This document shows positions 32,021 through 45,597 of a stretch of DNA of 64,000 bases, piece by piece. Position numbers and translations under genes: made by a program. The stretch is from Gambelia wislizenii (Eukaryota > Chordata > Lepidosauria > Squamata > Crotaphytidae). The notes below the pieces were generated by a model, which worked only from the letters and a program-made list of their open reading frames with translations, had not been told where the DNA came from and searched no databases. Location of the stretch: assembly GCA_030847615.1 (NCBI GenBank), contig JAUMIR010000005.1, positions 173,566,596-173,630,595 of the forward strand. Reading direction: 5' to 3'. Position 1 is the first letter of the stretch. Each line of letters starts with the position of its first letter.

Positions 32021-33490
32021 GCCCAGATTGACATTGACATCCATTTGTTATACTAAATATATTAACTAGGTTATTTGGGGAAACAGATCTATTGTCACAA
32101 AGACAATTTGGTCTGCAGGTTTGTATACTGTCATACATTCGTTTGACCCAAATGTAAGAAGAAAGAAAGGAACAATAACCCTGCAACAACAATTCTTGGG
32201 TGCTTCAGCTTTGACCTCCAAAGTTTCTTTCTAATTGGCAGCTTCACACAGAGGACAAACTGACGATATTCATCCTTCTAGGATCAGTTGCTTTGGGGCT
32301 TTCAGAGAAACTTGTGTCTAAGAAAACTTACTTCAACCTTTTCCAAGAACCTTTTGAAAAAGAGCTGATATAATCTTATTTGCCTTGGGCTCTATGAGTC
32401 TCATTCAATATTTCATTTCAATAGTGGCAGTATTTCACTGGTGTTTTTACTAGAAATAGGAAGCTTTTTTCATTTGATTCAAAATACTTTTCTCATTCTT
32501 ATTCTCAGAAATATCAGTTGTACATCAACTTTCATAAGTATAAACTCATAAGACTTGACAAAGCATACATATTAAGCATGCATTTTGAGGAAAGATATTC
32601 ATCAGATAGGTTTATTGAGATGTGATGGTTATTTATAATCATGGAAACATGAAGTATCAAGATTCAACTGTGTCTATCTTTTTCAGTGATGGAAGTTAGG
32701 ATTATATAAATTATTCTGGTAGTAACTACATTTTGATTTAAAGATGATGGCTTTTTAAAAATTCATATATATATCAGGTAACAGAAAGGGTGCTTTGTAT
32801 TAAAACATTGATGTTCAAATAATATTTGATTATGTGAATACCTGCCAGTTGCCACTATGGCCATAAACCAGAATTAGTGAAATAATGTGTTTTGAACAAT
32901 AGTGTATCAAGAGATTGGTGTGGCAAAGGGTAAGCAAGCACTGTTGCCTAACTTCCTGACTTCAACATTATCTTGCTTTAAGAACTGAAATGGAAAACTA
33001 CTTGCGGACCCAGACCATACAACCCCGCTCCCCTCCCTTAAAGAAGACACAGACCATGATTTGTAATGAACAACATTGTATTGAGTACAAAATGCGGAAA
33101 ATTGGTTAGATACAGGTTAGTAGATGATGATTGGCAATAAAGGGCTGCAACTTGCTGATGGCTGCAAAAAATGATTGGCACCCATGCATGGGTCATGATC
33201 TCATCATTGTCCAACCCAGTGTTGGCCAATGGACTCTCGTTGGACACTTCTGACCTTCCTGGAGGAGAGAGCTGTTGGCCAAGCTGCCCTGCCTGACACT
33301 CTCTCCTCCCCTATAAACAAAGTATTAATTAAGAAATGAACAGGGGGATACCTTCCTCTCCTATGCCAAACATTATATAGAAGTGCTCAATAGTGCACCT
33401 TCATTACCAAAGTGACTTGCACTTCAGGGGAAAATGCCAAGGTGGAAGGAAAATGAGTAGGAATGTAGTGAGGAAAAGAATACATTTTAT
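32021..33490. other. Intergenic, nothing specific seen
   Basis: AT-rich unique-looking DNA. 33000-33340 is more GC-rich and contains GGCAATAAAGGGCTGC, so an old LTR is conceivable, but I could not define ends. Confidence 0.4.
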
Positions 33491-33629
33491 AGTCAGCCCT
33501 CCATATCCACAGATTCCACCATCCGTAGCTTGAAAATATTCCAAAAAACCAAAAAGCAAACCCTGATTGTGCTATTTTTATATAAGGGTCACCATTTTTA
33601 CTATGCCATTGTATAATATGGGACTTGAA

Positions 33630-33673
<44 letters not shown>

Positions 33674-33783
33674 TTATTTTTTTTGGTATCAACAGATTTT
33701 AATACCAAATTTTGGTATCAACAGATTTTGGTATCAACGGGGGATCCTGGAACCAAATCCCTGTGGATACCAAGGGCCTACTA
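33491..33783. mobile_element. Tigger-like MITE with (TA)n insertion
   Basis: Same family as 31486-31705 (AGTCAGCCCTCCATATCCAC to CCAAGGGCCTACT). The element is lengthened by an internal TA run at about 33636-33669 and by three copies of GGTATCAACAGATTTT-like sequence after it. Confidence 0.75.
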
Positions 33784-36700
33784 TATTTGGTAAAGCATGG
33801 TAATAATGATGAATGGAGGGAAATTGCTGCTCCAGTTATGCGATGTAGCGCTGGAGAAGCTGAGGGCCCCTAGATGCTGTTTCATGTTGCTTCCTATCAG
33901 CCTTAACCAGTCTGACAAATCGTGGTCACAAGTTCTCCATCCCTACTGTCATGTTTAACCCTGTTGAAAATGACTGAATTTACTTAGGAATAAACAGCGT
34001 AGAATTGGGCTGTCAGATACTGAATTGTAGGGAGCGAGTGGAAATCAAATGATCTAGAAATTGTTAGAAATTACTATGGTAACAATGCCATCTATCTTAA
34101 CTAGACTTTTCTTCTGAACATGTGTAATAAAATAGCTTTCAGTGGGCTATGTGTTTATTTTATTTTTATTTATTTATTTTCTATCCCAAATCATTCTGAA
34201 GGACCCTATCCCAGAGCTCTCCATTCACATCCCACTGCCCCACACAAACAACCCTGCTGAATATTTCCACTTATTGGGATTTCGCATCATCTGCCACTGA
34301 GCCGTATCACTGTGTTAAATTTAGAACAGAGGTTCATATTTTGATTTAAAAATTGGCAAACCTATGAGATCAGGCGAGGCCCTATGCTACAGCAAATCTA
34401 TGCCATGACCCATGAATCTCAGGTTTGGGGATATCCAAGTTCTAATAACCCTGAGTATGAGGCACCTGGTGATGAGAACAGGGGAAGCTTCCTCACTGTT
34501 GCCTGTACTGGATGGGACTTTCAGAGTTGAAGTCCAACAGCACCTGGCGTCCATTCCCATCCCCCAGTTGGGACCCACTGCTCTAGAGCAGAGATGGGCA
34601 ACTGTGGCCTTACACTAGTTTTTGCCAGCAACTTCCATGAGCCCTCACCACAGTCTATGCTGGTTCAAACTAATAGAAATTGTAAAAGGAAACATTGCAT
34701 GGTCACACTTGCCCATCCCTTCCATAACAGGAAAGGGATGAGTACCAAGCTGTATGACACAGATTTCATACTATCAAAATGAAATGTTACAAGAAAGCAG
34801 AGAGAGGAGACATAGTATTAAATGGCTGATGCATTTAGTTAATTGTTAATAAACTTAACAAAAAACTTCATTGCATTCACGTTAGAAGCAGAATAATGAT
34901 AACTATTACATTTATGTTAAATTGCCATTTAAATTTAACTCAAATGCCTGCACCAAATAATGAAGCTGAAAAATGCCATCCATAATTTTACCCTCCTTCC
35001 CTATTGAACTTGGGAGAGAAGGAAACTGAATGAATGTTTGAAAACCCAATTTCTTATCCATTCCACCCCATCCATCCTACCAAAGCTGCTTCTCTTGCTT
35101 TCTGTTACACCCTTCCTCATAATCTCATCTCCTTACCTGCCTCTTTTCTATAATTTACTGATTCCTGTGTGGATCCCAGCAAAAGTCCCAAAGGTAAGAG
35201 TTTCAAAATTAAATTTCATGAGACAGATGACTCTCTGTTTGCTCCCTGGTGTAGAACACAGGAGGGCAGTCTATATGCAGGGATGACCCATCCAGTTGCA
35301 AGCTGCTTGTTGGTTTGAAACCTTTTAAACTTGGACTCATAATTTGAAGGGACTCCATGGGATATCTAATCCAACCCACTGCCAATGCAAGAAAGCATGG
35401 CTGAGAGGTGCCCATCCAGCCTGTTTTAAAAACAACAAAGTAGTGTGTTTGACTTTTTTAAAAACTTTCATACTCTAGTTGTAATGAAACCAAAGTAAGA
35501 TTTGTACAACCGTTTGCCTTTATTAAATTGTTTGATGGAGAGATTAATAATTAGGCACTCGTACATGTATGATATCTTAACTGGATCTAGAGTTTATTTA
35601 ATCCTCATTTAAATGGAGTGGACTATATTTGCAAAGTACCATTGATGAAATTCTCTTCTTTAGCACTCTCATTTAATTAATATTTTAATAACTTAATTCT
35701 GGAAATAAGTTTGTACTGAAATTCCAACTTTAGTCATTTAAGTTGCCCCTTTTTTGTTAGATTTCCAGTTTAATTTATTTCAATTGGTTACTTCCTGTCA
35801 CTGCTAGAAAGAGCATAAGTGAGTTCCACGCCAACCCTGACATTATTGTATCAAGTAATACAATATGCTTCCCTAAATGGGGAGGGGAAATCCTCATAAT
35901 AAAGTCAGAGCACGCCTCTTATTCAGAATTGTATTGCTTATTTTAAAATATCAGCACCACATTTAAATACATTACTCACTACATGATACATTATTGATTA
36001 TGGCAACATATTTTGAATGTAGCCAGGGGGAAATGAAAAGTGTTTTACTCCTGATGGGTTTCCAGGCATCTTAAAATACATAACTGAACACCTGAAATAC
36101 ATATTCTTCCTTTGAATAGCTCACCATAATTTCTCCTAGAGGGCACTTGGTTTTAATAGGATGTAGACATTTTCATCAAGGAAAGAATTTAGCATTTAGG
36201 TCCAATTCCACAAATAATCCAGTTGTCTTATGCAACACAGCATGAGAAAAGAACCTGAATACTAAATCAATGCTCCAGAAATAAGAAAAAACTCTTGCCA
36301 TTATTTCTAAGTGACGCTTCTGAGAGGTAAGAAAAGGTCGTGTACACTTAACACAGTTTCAGTAGGGGTTCGTCTTGGGTGTTCTCTCACTGCCATTGTA
36401 AAAGCTTATCAAAAATGTATTGCAAGGGGGATTCCTTATTTACCTGCCAATAGTTGGCAGTAAAATTATCATAAGTACATTGGCTGGTACATTTTCTGTA
36501 AGTGCAATCATGTAATTCCCAACTGGCGGGGGGGGGAGGGGAGAGGATCCTATTGGTCCTCCATTTTCTGAGCTGCTTGTTTCTCTGCACTCACAACCAT
36601 AGCTAACTAAAGCTGAATGAGAAGGTTGAAAACTTTCCATGTATGTATATTATTTCTGTATAGTCTTTCTACTAAAACACAGCCAAGGGTAGCTCACAAC

Positions 36701-37249
36701 ATAGACTAAAATAGAACAGAGCTGAGATCAGCAATATTTTTTAAAAAGCCATTATATTAAATTAGCAGCTTTAAAAGCATTTAAAACGCAAATGAATAAA
36801 AAGTAGAACACAATCCATTAAAAAAAGCTTCTAGATCAACCAGACACAAAAGCCTATATAACGTACCTGGCTTACTCATTGGGTCTCACTTTTTTGTTGT
36901 TATTGTTTAATGCTCAGACCTAGGTAGCATGATTTGTTTTGCCCTCTTGCTTTGAGTTGTGGTATAGATTGGACCTTGTAGGAGAGGACAAGCAAATAGG
37001 CAGTGGTGATAATGACAAGGAAATGGGCCAATTCAGAGAAAGTGGCCCATTGAGGGCATCTTGCCCAATGGCCTGTCAAAGCCTACTGCTGATAGGTTCT
37101 TGAAGGGCAAAAACAAGCTAGCATAAACCCTGAGCTACTTGTATGTAAGGCATGCTGTAAACCACTAAGCATTCTTGGAAGTAGGTTAATGCTATTATTT
37201 CAGAGGCAGTATCAAGTGCATGGAACAAAGAGGTTAAACTGTTGCTTGG
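33784..37249. other. Intergenic, few repeats
   Basis: 34500-34620 has MITE-like text (TTGAAGTCCAACAGCACC, CAGAGATGGGCAACTGTGGC). 35330-35430 is a short CR1-like minus-strand piece (ATCTAATCCAACCCACTGCC). 35450-36350 is AT-rich with no repeat I recognise. No gene. Confidence 0.5.
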
Positions 37250-37400
37250 CTACCAGAATATAGGAAGCTGTCTTGTTATATTGGTCCATCTTGCCTCGCA
37301 GCAGCTCTCTGGGATTTCAGACAGTTATTTCTTTACCCTACCTGGTGTTCTCTAGCATTCCCCAGCAGCCTTCTATCCAAGTACTAACCAAAACTAACTT
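37250..37400 (-). mobile_element. tRNA-SINE fragment (family of 16788)
   Basis: ATATAGGAAGCTGTCTTGTT, TTGGTCCATCTTGCC, CAGCTCTCTGGGATTTCAGA and CCCTACCTGGTG are the reverse complement of the middle and tail of the SINE at 16788-16995. Confidence 0.65.
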
Positions 37401-39084
37401 TACCTCACATCCGAAATGGCTTACAGGTATGAAAAAAGCATTAGAAGGAACCCCTGTGCTGATCCTGCATGGGATTTCTTATATTGACTTCAAAGAATTC
37501 ACTTCTACGCAACACACTGCAGTCAGGAAAACCATTGGATTGTATAACAACAAGCTGCACTATTTAACAAAAAGGGAAAGTAAACTAAATAGAAAAATTC
37601 TGTCAGCCAAGTTGCTGTTTTGTTTTTAGCAATTCATTTCAGATATGTTCAGGCCAGAAAGGCTGTGGGGCAAATCCGATGAAGAAAGATGGAGTTGCAT
37701 GTTTATGCCAACAGGGATTTTAGAAAATGTGTGAGTCCAAAATGCTTAAAACTGTACAGTTGACATGGAATTCAGTTTTTTAAAATCATCATCACCTCAG
37801 AAGCAGACTCGCAAATATGGGTGTTCATAAGATCAAGCCAACAAATACATTATCGGAGTGAATGGGCTCATCTGAATTTCAATAATGCCTAATTCTTCAA
37901 TTATACTGTGCTGCACTGCTTCCTCTTCAGATAATCTCCATCAATGAAATGTTGCCCCCACTGAAAAATTTATTAGCAAGCTGCAGATGCCCCATCATGA
38001 GAAGCAGAGAGAATAGCTGTCGGTTGTCAGGCTTTAATTTAGTGATTAAAAATGATGGAATGAGCCTTCAGACAAGTATCCCAAACTGCTCACTGATTTC
38101 CACAGTTTATAATGCTGTGGTGCTTAGCAGGGCATGGGTTATTAAACTGAAAATAAATAAAATATAATGAGGCTAATCTAAGCAGACATCCCACACAGGA
38201 ATCTGTATGCACTTGTATACCAAAGACATAAAGCCTGACTTTCAAAGATTAGAGATTCTTAAAGGGAAAAGGCAAGAGTGCTGCTTTTATTTAAATACAC
38301 AGGATTCCCACATGCTTTGCAAGGAAAGGGGATTGCTCCCAAGGTCAAAATGGAATAAAGGTGTTTTGTTTTTAATAAAATAAGTAACATAAAATAAGTT
38401 ATCTGGTTCTGCCAGGGGACTTATCCTGGAGTATTCCAAGAAAGGAGAAGGACACAGCTCCGGTGGACATCTCACTCCTCATGGATTGCTGAGGTCTTTC
38501 ACCAAAGTTGTGTACAGATGTTGGTTTGAGCCTTTGGTTCCCAAGCTAGCAGTGGGAAAGCTAGCAGTTTTCTTTCATTGCTTCTATTCTCTTGACTGAT
38601 ATCACATGGTATCTTGGGGAAAGTGTGTAAGAACCAATTGCTTGAACCAGAATTTACACAGGCTGCTTTGAGGCAGGACCTCTGGAAAGAGCCTAGTCAA
38701 AATTTGAGATCCTCAGCACAGGGTTTGTTGCGTGACCCATCACCTAAGAGAATACATCGCTAAGCACATGAGACAAGGCCTCATTGTCAGTCCCCTTTGG
38801 CAGTGAATCCTTAGGTGGTGGACACATCCCTACTGGAGTCTAGCCTTCATCTGCCAACTCCCCCAACAACCCGAATTGCAGTGAGTGGAACATGCTGGCA
38901 GAAACTGCCTGAGTCTTCAAAGAGATAGGTAATTCCAGAAGTCCCACAGGTGCAGCAACAGGTAGTACAATCTGGTAATGGCAGCAGCAGCTGACTGGTA
39001 TTACCTCTCATTGCCTTTACATTGCTGATGTTCTTGGAGTTTCCTCTCTGTGCTAGAATCTACTCGCAGGAACCAATGTGTGTC
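37401..39084. other. Intergenic, nothing specific seen
   Basis: No coding segment or repeat family recognised. The 118-codon frame ending at 37629 overlaps the SINE fragment and has no protein-like features. Confidence 0.45.
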
Positions 39085-40005
39085 TCAAAAAAGTGATGCT
39101 AGAGGATTCCTGTTTGACCCCCACCCCACCCCGGCCATTGGCTGATGGGGCTCAGTCCTGTTCTCCATGCTATTTAACATCTACATGAAACCACTGGGAG
39201 AGGTCATCTTTAGTTTGGGGGGTTCAGTGTCACCAGTATGCAGATAACGCCCAACTCTTATCTTCCCTTTCCATATAACTCCAAGGAAGTTGTTTTGATG
39301 CTAAACCAGTGTTTATGGTCAGTAATGGCTAGATGAGGGCAAAGAAAGTGAAACCTGATCCAGACAGGACACAGGTGCTCCTGGTCAGTCAGAAGACATG
39401 GATTCAGCTTACAGAGAACACACAACTCCCGTATTGCAACAATTTCACTAGCTACTGGTCAGTTTCCAGGCACATTTGACAGTGCTGGTCATGACCTTTA
39501 AAACCCTATATGGCTTTGGTCCAGACTATCTGAAAGACCATACCTCCTTCTATGAGCCTGCCTGACTTTTAAGATCTTTGGCGGAGGCTTCCTCTCTGTC
39601 CAGCCACCATCACAGATGTGTTTGGTGAGGTTAAGGGAGAGAGTCCTCTCAGTGACTGCTCCCGACTTGTGGAATTCCCTCCCATGGGAGTCTCAGTTGG
39701 CCCCTTGCCTACTCTCTTTTAGCAAAGACCTTTTTTATTTAGACAGGCCATTGATATATATAAGTCATTGTAACAGGAGGAACTTTTTAATGGAGTATTT
39801 TTGTAATCATTTTACTATGTATTAATGTGTTTTTAATTGTTGTAATTTAATGGCCTTTTTTAAAAAAAATGGAACTGTTTTATTTAATTTTTTTAAAAAA
39901 ATGGGTCTGAAAGGTTTCTCAGTGTATTTTGTTCTTAATTTGACATGAGCCTCCTTGGGCCGTACCCATGGAGGAATGTGGATATGACTATAATAAAATA
40001 AAATA
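39085..40005 (+). mobile_element. L2 LINE with internal deletion
   Basis: Shares GTGTCACCAGTATGCAGATA (decayed YADD region), ACTCCAAGGAAGTTGTTT, AGTTTCCAGGCACATTTGAC and a 3' end ending in (AATAA)n with the copy at 29055-30875. Part of the region between the RT and C-terminal domain is missing. Non-coding. Confidence 0.75.
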
Positions 40006-40045
40006 AGCATTTTTTTTGAACTAATGAAAGATTGTCTGCCTTGTT

Positions 40046-40160
40046 ATACCCCCCCCATATCACAGTATCGATAACCACGCAGGGGAGGTCTCCCTAGGCC
40101 TCTGGAGGTCCTCCAGCATGATTCTATGGTCAATCTCCACTGGATGCCTAGAGAGTGTTA
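40046..40160. mobile_element. Tigger-like MITE fragment
   Basis: TACCCCCCCCATATCACAGT, then TCTCCCTAGGCCTCTGGAGG and AGCATGATTCTATGG. Similar in order to 47319-47518. Confidence 0.5.
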
Positions 40161-41149
40161 CCTGCCCTGATACCCCCCTCACTCTTTCAACAATTCATCG
40201 GTTGGCTATATTTCATAAATTGGCTTATTACTGGCACTCCAGATGGTTGATATCGACCAGGGATTCCCAAACACAAGGAGTCAAGGATTGCTCAGAAGCC
40301 TAAGGAAGTAGCCAGCCCAGATTCCTAAAAAAGACACGCCCAGGTAGTGATTAAGTGAACCCCCCTCGGACTGGTAAGTTAGGGTGGAAATGGGCTAATT
40401 CTCCTGGACATACATGGAAGTGAGTCATTCACTAATTCAGTCAAAGCTGGACATTCATTGCCTTACAAAACTGGTTTTTCCTCACACTTTTCCTGAAACA
40501 AAAGAGTTGCCTGAGACACATCAGTTCCAATATTTCAGCCATTGGCGAATGTTAACACATCCGGAGAATCCATTCTTTATCCCTGTGAAACTCTGGCAGA
40601 CATTGTATTCCACCCCTTCAGGGGGAATATCAAATATAAATATCACCCCAAAACAAAGTGTGCACAGCTTCCTTCATCTTGTCACTCTCTCAGTCTGTGT
40701 CACCATGTTCGCAGTTTGTCACTCTGCCAGTTTGCTGTGCGACCCTCAGTTGCATTCTGAGTATCTTCTGCTACACTAATATCTGTTCTTTGGACAGGTA
40801 TAGTATAGCCCACCATCCTAGGCTCTATTCCTTTATCCCAATACTTCCTACTTTTTTTTAATAGCCTTGTGTGAGTGCTTGAAGCCTGAGTGTATGTACA
40901 TGTGCGTTCTCCCTTAGACTGTTAAATGTACAAAGCAGAAAAGGAATTCAGTGTGATGGTGCCTGTATAGGTTGTAAGGAACCACTAGACAGAATTGGAG
41001 TGACTTGTTCCCTCCCATTAAAGGACAATCGGCACCAGCAGTGATATCATTCCAGCACCAAGTAAAAATGTGATTGTTTTTTACTGACTTATTTGATTTT
41101 ACCCAAATCTGCAAAAGTGCATAGTTTTAAATTGCCTTCAGCTGTTTTA
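40161..41149. other. Intergenic, nothing specific seen
   Basis: No gene or repeat identified. Several overlapping short open frames around 40414-40861 lack any recognisable motif. Confidence 0.4.
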
Positions 41150-41752
41150 ACTAGTTTAACTAGTCTTGTTTCAACTCGTCAAATTGCTTAATATGCTGTT
41201 AGTGTGTTTAAATTAACAGCAGGGGGAGGGTGTTGGGTTGTTGTTGTTTTTACTATTTTCAATTAGTTGAATTGGTTTTCTTGTGTGCCACCATAAGATT
41301 CCATGATAAAGGGCAGGACAGAAAATGTTAATACATACGTACAATAATCCTTACCGAACTGGGTCTAGCCTGATTTCTTGCAATAGTTCTGCACTACATA
41401 GGTAATCAGCATCCTGTATTGCAGTTATGGATTCATAACCTAGAATTACAGAAACTGAGAAAAGCCACAAAGGCTTTTCCAGTGCTGTTTTTGCTGTTTT
41501 GGGCCCCTCTCCTTCTGAATACTGTGGATTGATGTAGGATTCCATTTGGACAGGTTGTATTCCCTTAGGTCCTCTGGGAAAAATTTACTTCAGAGGATTA
41601 GAACTAGGCTGGTCATGGTCACCCAGAGGACCTTCTCTGCCACCGCTTTCAGATTGTGGAATGGCCTGCTGAAGGAGATCTGATACCAATAGGATTGCCT
41701 TAGGGTTGCCAAAGGTCAGAAACTACTTTAAGGCACACAACAGCAACAATAG
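41150..41752 (+). mobile_element. L2 tail, L2 fragment and Sauria SINE tail
   Basis: 41150-41345 ends like an L2 3' UTR (GTGCCACCATAAGATTCC, GGGCAGGACAGAAAATG). 41560-41680 carries an L2 coding remnant (GACCTTCTCTGCCACCGC, GTGGAATGGCCTGCTG). 41690-41752 is the last part of a Sauria SINE (ATTGCCTTAGGGTTGCC, AAGGCACACAACAGC). Confidence 0.55.
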
Positions 41753-43879
41753 GGCAGATGACATGGAAGCATTTGGACTGAAGCAAGGCATCAGGTTGGC
41801 ATTTGGGTACAATAGTTAACTGTAGATAAGCTACCAATCACATACAAATGTGTTATTGTGCAGAAATGCACATACTGGCTTTTTTTTTTATAAAACTGGC
41901 TAAGCTCCAGAGATCTACCAAGACTTCCACAAGGATTTTCCTCTCACCATATGGGGTTATTTCATTTCGGTAGCTGACCCACAACTGCCTGTTGCAAACT
42001 GCTGTTAAAATTCTGCACAGTTTCCCATGTGGCTTAGGCAGAGCTTGGAAAAGTCGGTTTTAGAACTACAAATCCCTAACCCTCCTAGCCACCCTGGCCA
42101 GTGGGGATTCTGGGATTGTAGTCTCTCAATATAAGTTTTCCAAGTTCTGCTATGGAAATCTGCTGTTCAAGGCAGGCGGGAAGAAACGACTTTATATTGC
42201 TTTTGGGCTAATGTAACTAGTTTCATGGGTTTGGGCAACCGATTTTGTACTGAAAATTGTAGTCAGTCGTTGAAATCCTCTGAGAAGTGTGAAGAAAAGT
42301 ATCAAAGCCTGCCTATACTTCATGAAGCTTAATCCATTAGGCAACCCTGGAATTGAAGAGTCACTTAAACTTGCATACCGATGCACACAAGAGTGAATGA
42401 TAATTCAGGGATAATGTAATATTTACATAAGCAATCAGCGGAAATGCAAATTAACACTAAGAAGTTGCTATCATAAATAAGTGTTCTGAAATTGTGCACT
42501 GGTTCTGTTTCTTTCATTCCCATGCTAAATCATGTGTGTGCATGCTCAAGCAGACACATAGGTATGTATATATTCCAAATCATTGATTTTCTTTGTGTGT
42601 GTTTCTTGGCAGAGGGTCCCATATCCACCAGTAAGTATGATTCAACCTGACATGCATGAAAAAAATTTATAGCAAGAAACCAGCATGAGCCAGGGAAAAT
42701 AGACTAATTTCAATAAAGACCCCATAGGTCATGTTCATGTTGTCTGGTGGTTGTTAGGGGCAACAGCAATACAGATGATGACAGTAACTTTGATAGGTGA
42801 CTGCTCAATATGTAAGAGAGAGCAAATATACCTTCCTTTACTGGCCCATTGTACAAACTGATGTAAATAGATATTGTTTTTCATGGTAATCTCTTACTGT
42901 TACATTGGTCTAAGCATTGGTTTATATTGTCTTCAAAACCTTCTTTAAAGCTCAATTTACTTTTCTACTGAGCATATTCAACAATTGTGAGAAAATATCA
43001 AAAATGTGTCAGCGCTGAAAGGTTTTTAAACCTAGAAATATGACTCTGTGACATTCCTGCCTTTTCCCAAGGTGCTACATGTTATATGCAAGCAAATACT
43101 ATTTATTATCTACATATAAATAATTTTGATATTGCTTTACGATTGAAACTCTTTGCTTACAGCCTTGTACATAGAATAGATTCATATTCAATATAAAAAC
43201 TATATTATTCCTGATACGTTTTTTTTCCTGCAAGAGATGCTTTAATTCATTTGAATTTTATGAGAAATGTATTTTAACAGTGTTTAGATCCTTTCCCCCA
43301 TTCCAATGTTGCCTCTTTCCTTTCCTTTTTTTTTTTTTTTTTAAAGCTTTAATGTCAATCCAATATATTTGGCCTAGGGACTTTATCACTCTAGCCAGTT
43401 CTCTCCAAGCAATCACATTGTTTAAGGAAATGGAAACATACCAGTAGGAAAATAATCACTATCACACTTCTCTGCAATTGTGCTATGGTGCTACAAGTCT
43501 TCCACACTGCCTCATTGACTTAGCCAGTGTCTTCATCACCACAACCCTTCCCACATCCCTGGGAGGAGAGTTGGTTTCTTTTCTCTGTGTAGCTGCATGG
43601 TTTGGTGAAGAGATGAGCTCTCACTTCCCTTTCCACTTTTAACCAGTTTGTGTCAAGGCCAGGGAGTGTCTGTATGAACTTTTCATAGATCTCCCTCCAA
43701 ACAATTGCCCCAATTGCCCTCTTTTTTGGTGGCCAGAACTGTGTGTGCTTCACAGTCTTTCCTGGACAGTCTAACCTTGCTTACTGCTTTAGGTGTACTT
43801 ACTGGTGGACACAATCCCATATCCAAGAGCAGTAAGGTTCAACTGCCAGTCCTATCAACTTTTGCATGCCATCTATTTT
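41753..43879. other. Intergenic, mostly unique
   Basis: 42055-42145 holds a degenerate hAT-type MITE end (CTACAAATCCCTAACCCTCC, GGGATTCTGGGATTGTAG). A T19 run sits near 43324-43343. 42400-43300 is AT-rich and repeat-poor. Confidence 0.45.
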
Positions 43880-43904
43880 GTGTGTGTGTGTGTGTGTGTG
43901 TGTG
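43880..43904. repeat. (TG)n microsatellite
   Basis: About 12 TG units, directly abutting the foldback element that starts with TGAAGTC. Confidence 0.95.
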
Positions 43905-44072
43905 AAGTCAAAGGCTTTCACAGCCAGCATCCATAGTTTTTTTGTGGATTTTTTCTGGGCTGTGCGGCCATGTTCTAGAAGAGTTTATTCCTGACATTTC
44001 ACCTGTATCTGTGGCTGGCATCTTCAGGAATAAACTCTTCTAGAACACAGCCTCACAGCCTGGACAAAAAAC
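43902..44072. mobile_element. Short foldback retroelement-like copy 1
   Basis: Starts GTGAAGTCAAAGGCTTTCAC. It has TGGCTGGCATCTTCAGG in the middle and an inverted second half (TTCTAGAAGAG against CTCTTCTAGAA; CTGTGCGGCC against AGCCTCACAGCC). Same family as 57375 and 62466. No clear TSD, as it abuts a microsatellite. Confidence 0.7.
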
Positions 44073-44148
44073 TTTTTTTTTGTCTCAGGCAGCAATATTT
44101 CTTGGGCTGGTTATGCTTTTACTTTTGTAATAAAAGTGGGGAAAGTTG

Positions 44149-44404
44149 GATGGGAGAAAGAGAGGGACAGTAAACGTGGTCAGAGGGAGTAAGGGAAGGA
44201 AGGAAAGAAAGAAAGAGTGCCCCACTCAAATTTGGCTTTTACCCTGTTCAATATGTACTCCATGACATTATCTGACAGGAAATGTTCCCCACCTCTGCCC
44301 TAATGTCATGGAGAAGTAGAAGAAGTCAGACAAATCTTTGGTACTTCTGGATTTATATCTATTCGTTTTACAGTTAGGTGGCTTTTTTCCTTATGGCTGT
44401 TGTC
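44149..44404. repeat. Local duplication, copy 1
   Basis: About 255 bases (GATGGGAGAAAGAGAGGGAC to GGCTGTTGTC) repeated at 45344-45597 in the same orientation with high identity; differences include a 3-base gap (AGAAGAAG against AGAAG). No RT or transposase motif. Either a local segmental duplication or two copies of an unrecognised repeat. Confidence 0.85.
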
Positions 44405-45343
44405 ATAAATAGAGCATCTACAAGCTTAGAAACAAGATGGAAGATCCCATCTGCTAAATCAGAAATCGTGTGACAGTTGACAAATGAGCAGGTTGCTCCT
44501 TTGAGGCATTTATTTCACAGGAAGCAGGTCAGTAGAAATATTGTGGTTATACCGTAGCTTCCATGTTCTCCTGAGGCATTTGTCTGAGGGCCATTGTTGG
44601 GGGGGGGGGAAGCAAACTTAGTGCTACAGACTACAGAAGATCTATGGCATTATAGCAGTGTGTGGAATAAGAAGTCATTCTCCTTTTTTAGACATGCTAT
44701 TTCCTCTTGTGATACTCCAACCATGAGTATCTCCCATCCATTGTCCTCCATCCATGAGTATCTCCTCTGTCATCTTCATTTCTGCCACAAGGCCTTTATG
44801 CAAGATCGGAGTACACTGAAAGAGGTAGTTAATACTTTTCCACATTATGGTCTTGATGAATACACACACACACCAGTGATCCCTGGATGGGCTGTTAATA
44901 ACAGAAGAAGCCAGAAGGGAAAGTAATGGGGGTTGGACTTGAGGAAAACTTCACTTAATTATCTAGGTGTAAAGGGGTTCATTGTACCTCACCCTCCAAA
45001 ATGTATTATAATGGCCTATTTTACAATATAAACCAGGCCAGAATCTAATCAATAGAGGAGGGGAAGTGCCTTTCAAGTCTAAAAAGCCTGACATTCAGAA
45101 AGGGCTCTGGCTACTTGAGGGCATTTGTCTGCTGCTGGCAAACAAATAACTTCCCCACCCCAGTTCCATTCGAAGCCCCACTTTTTTCTTATCTTGCAAA
45201 CTCAGCTATTTGTCTGCTCCACAGACCCAGCTCTTCTTCCCTAACCTGGGCTCCAGAGAGTTCTTTCTCAGTATCTCTCCTTCCTGTTGTATTCCCAAAG
45301 AAATCACAAGATTACCCTGCCTAATGATGGGGCCACATGATGG

Positions 45344-45597
45344 GATGGGAGAAAGAGAAGGACAGTAAAGGTGGTCAGAGGGAGTGAGAGAAGGAAGGAA
45401 AGAAAGAAAGAGTGCCCCACTCACATTTGGCTTTTACCCTGTTCAGCATGTACTCCATGACATTATCTGACAGGAAATGTTCCCCACCTCTGCCCAAATG
45501 TCATGGAGAAGTAGAAGTCAGACAAATCTTTGGTACTTCTGGATTTATATCTATTCGTTTTACAGTTAGGTGGCTTTTTTCTTTATGGCTGTTGTCC
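45344..45597. repeat. Local duplication, copy 2
   Basis: Partner of 44149-44404, 1,195 bases downstream. It includes the same GAAGGAAGGAAAGAAAGAAA tract and ATCTATTCGTTTTACAGTTA. Confidence 0.85.

Noticed and set aside
40414..40861. Cluster of open frames of 60-121 codons
   Set aside because: No motif, no splice context and no homology recognised; three frames are equally open.
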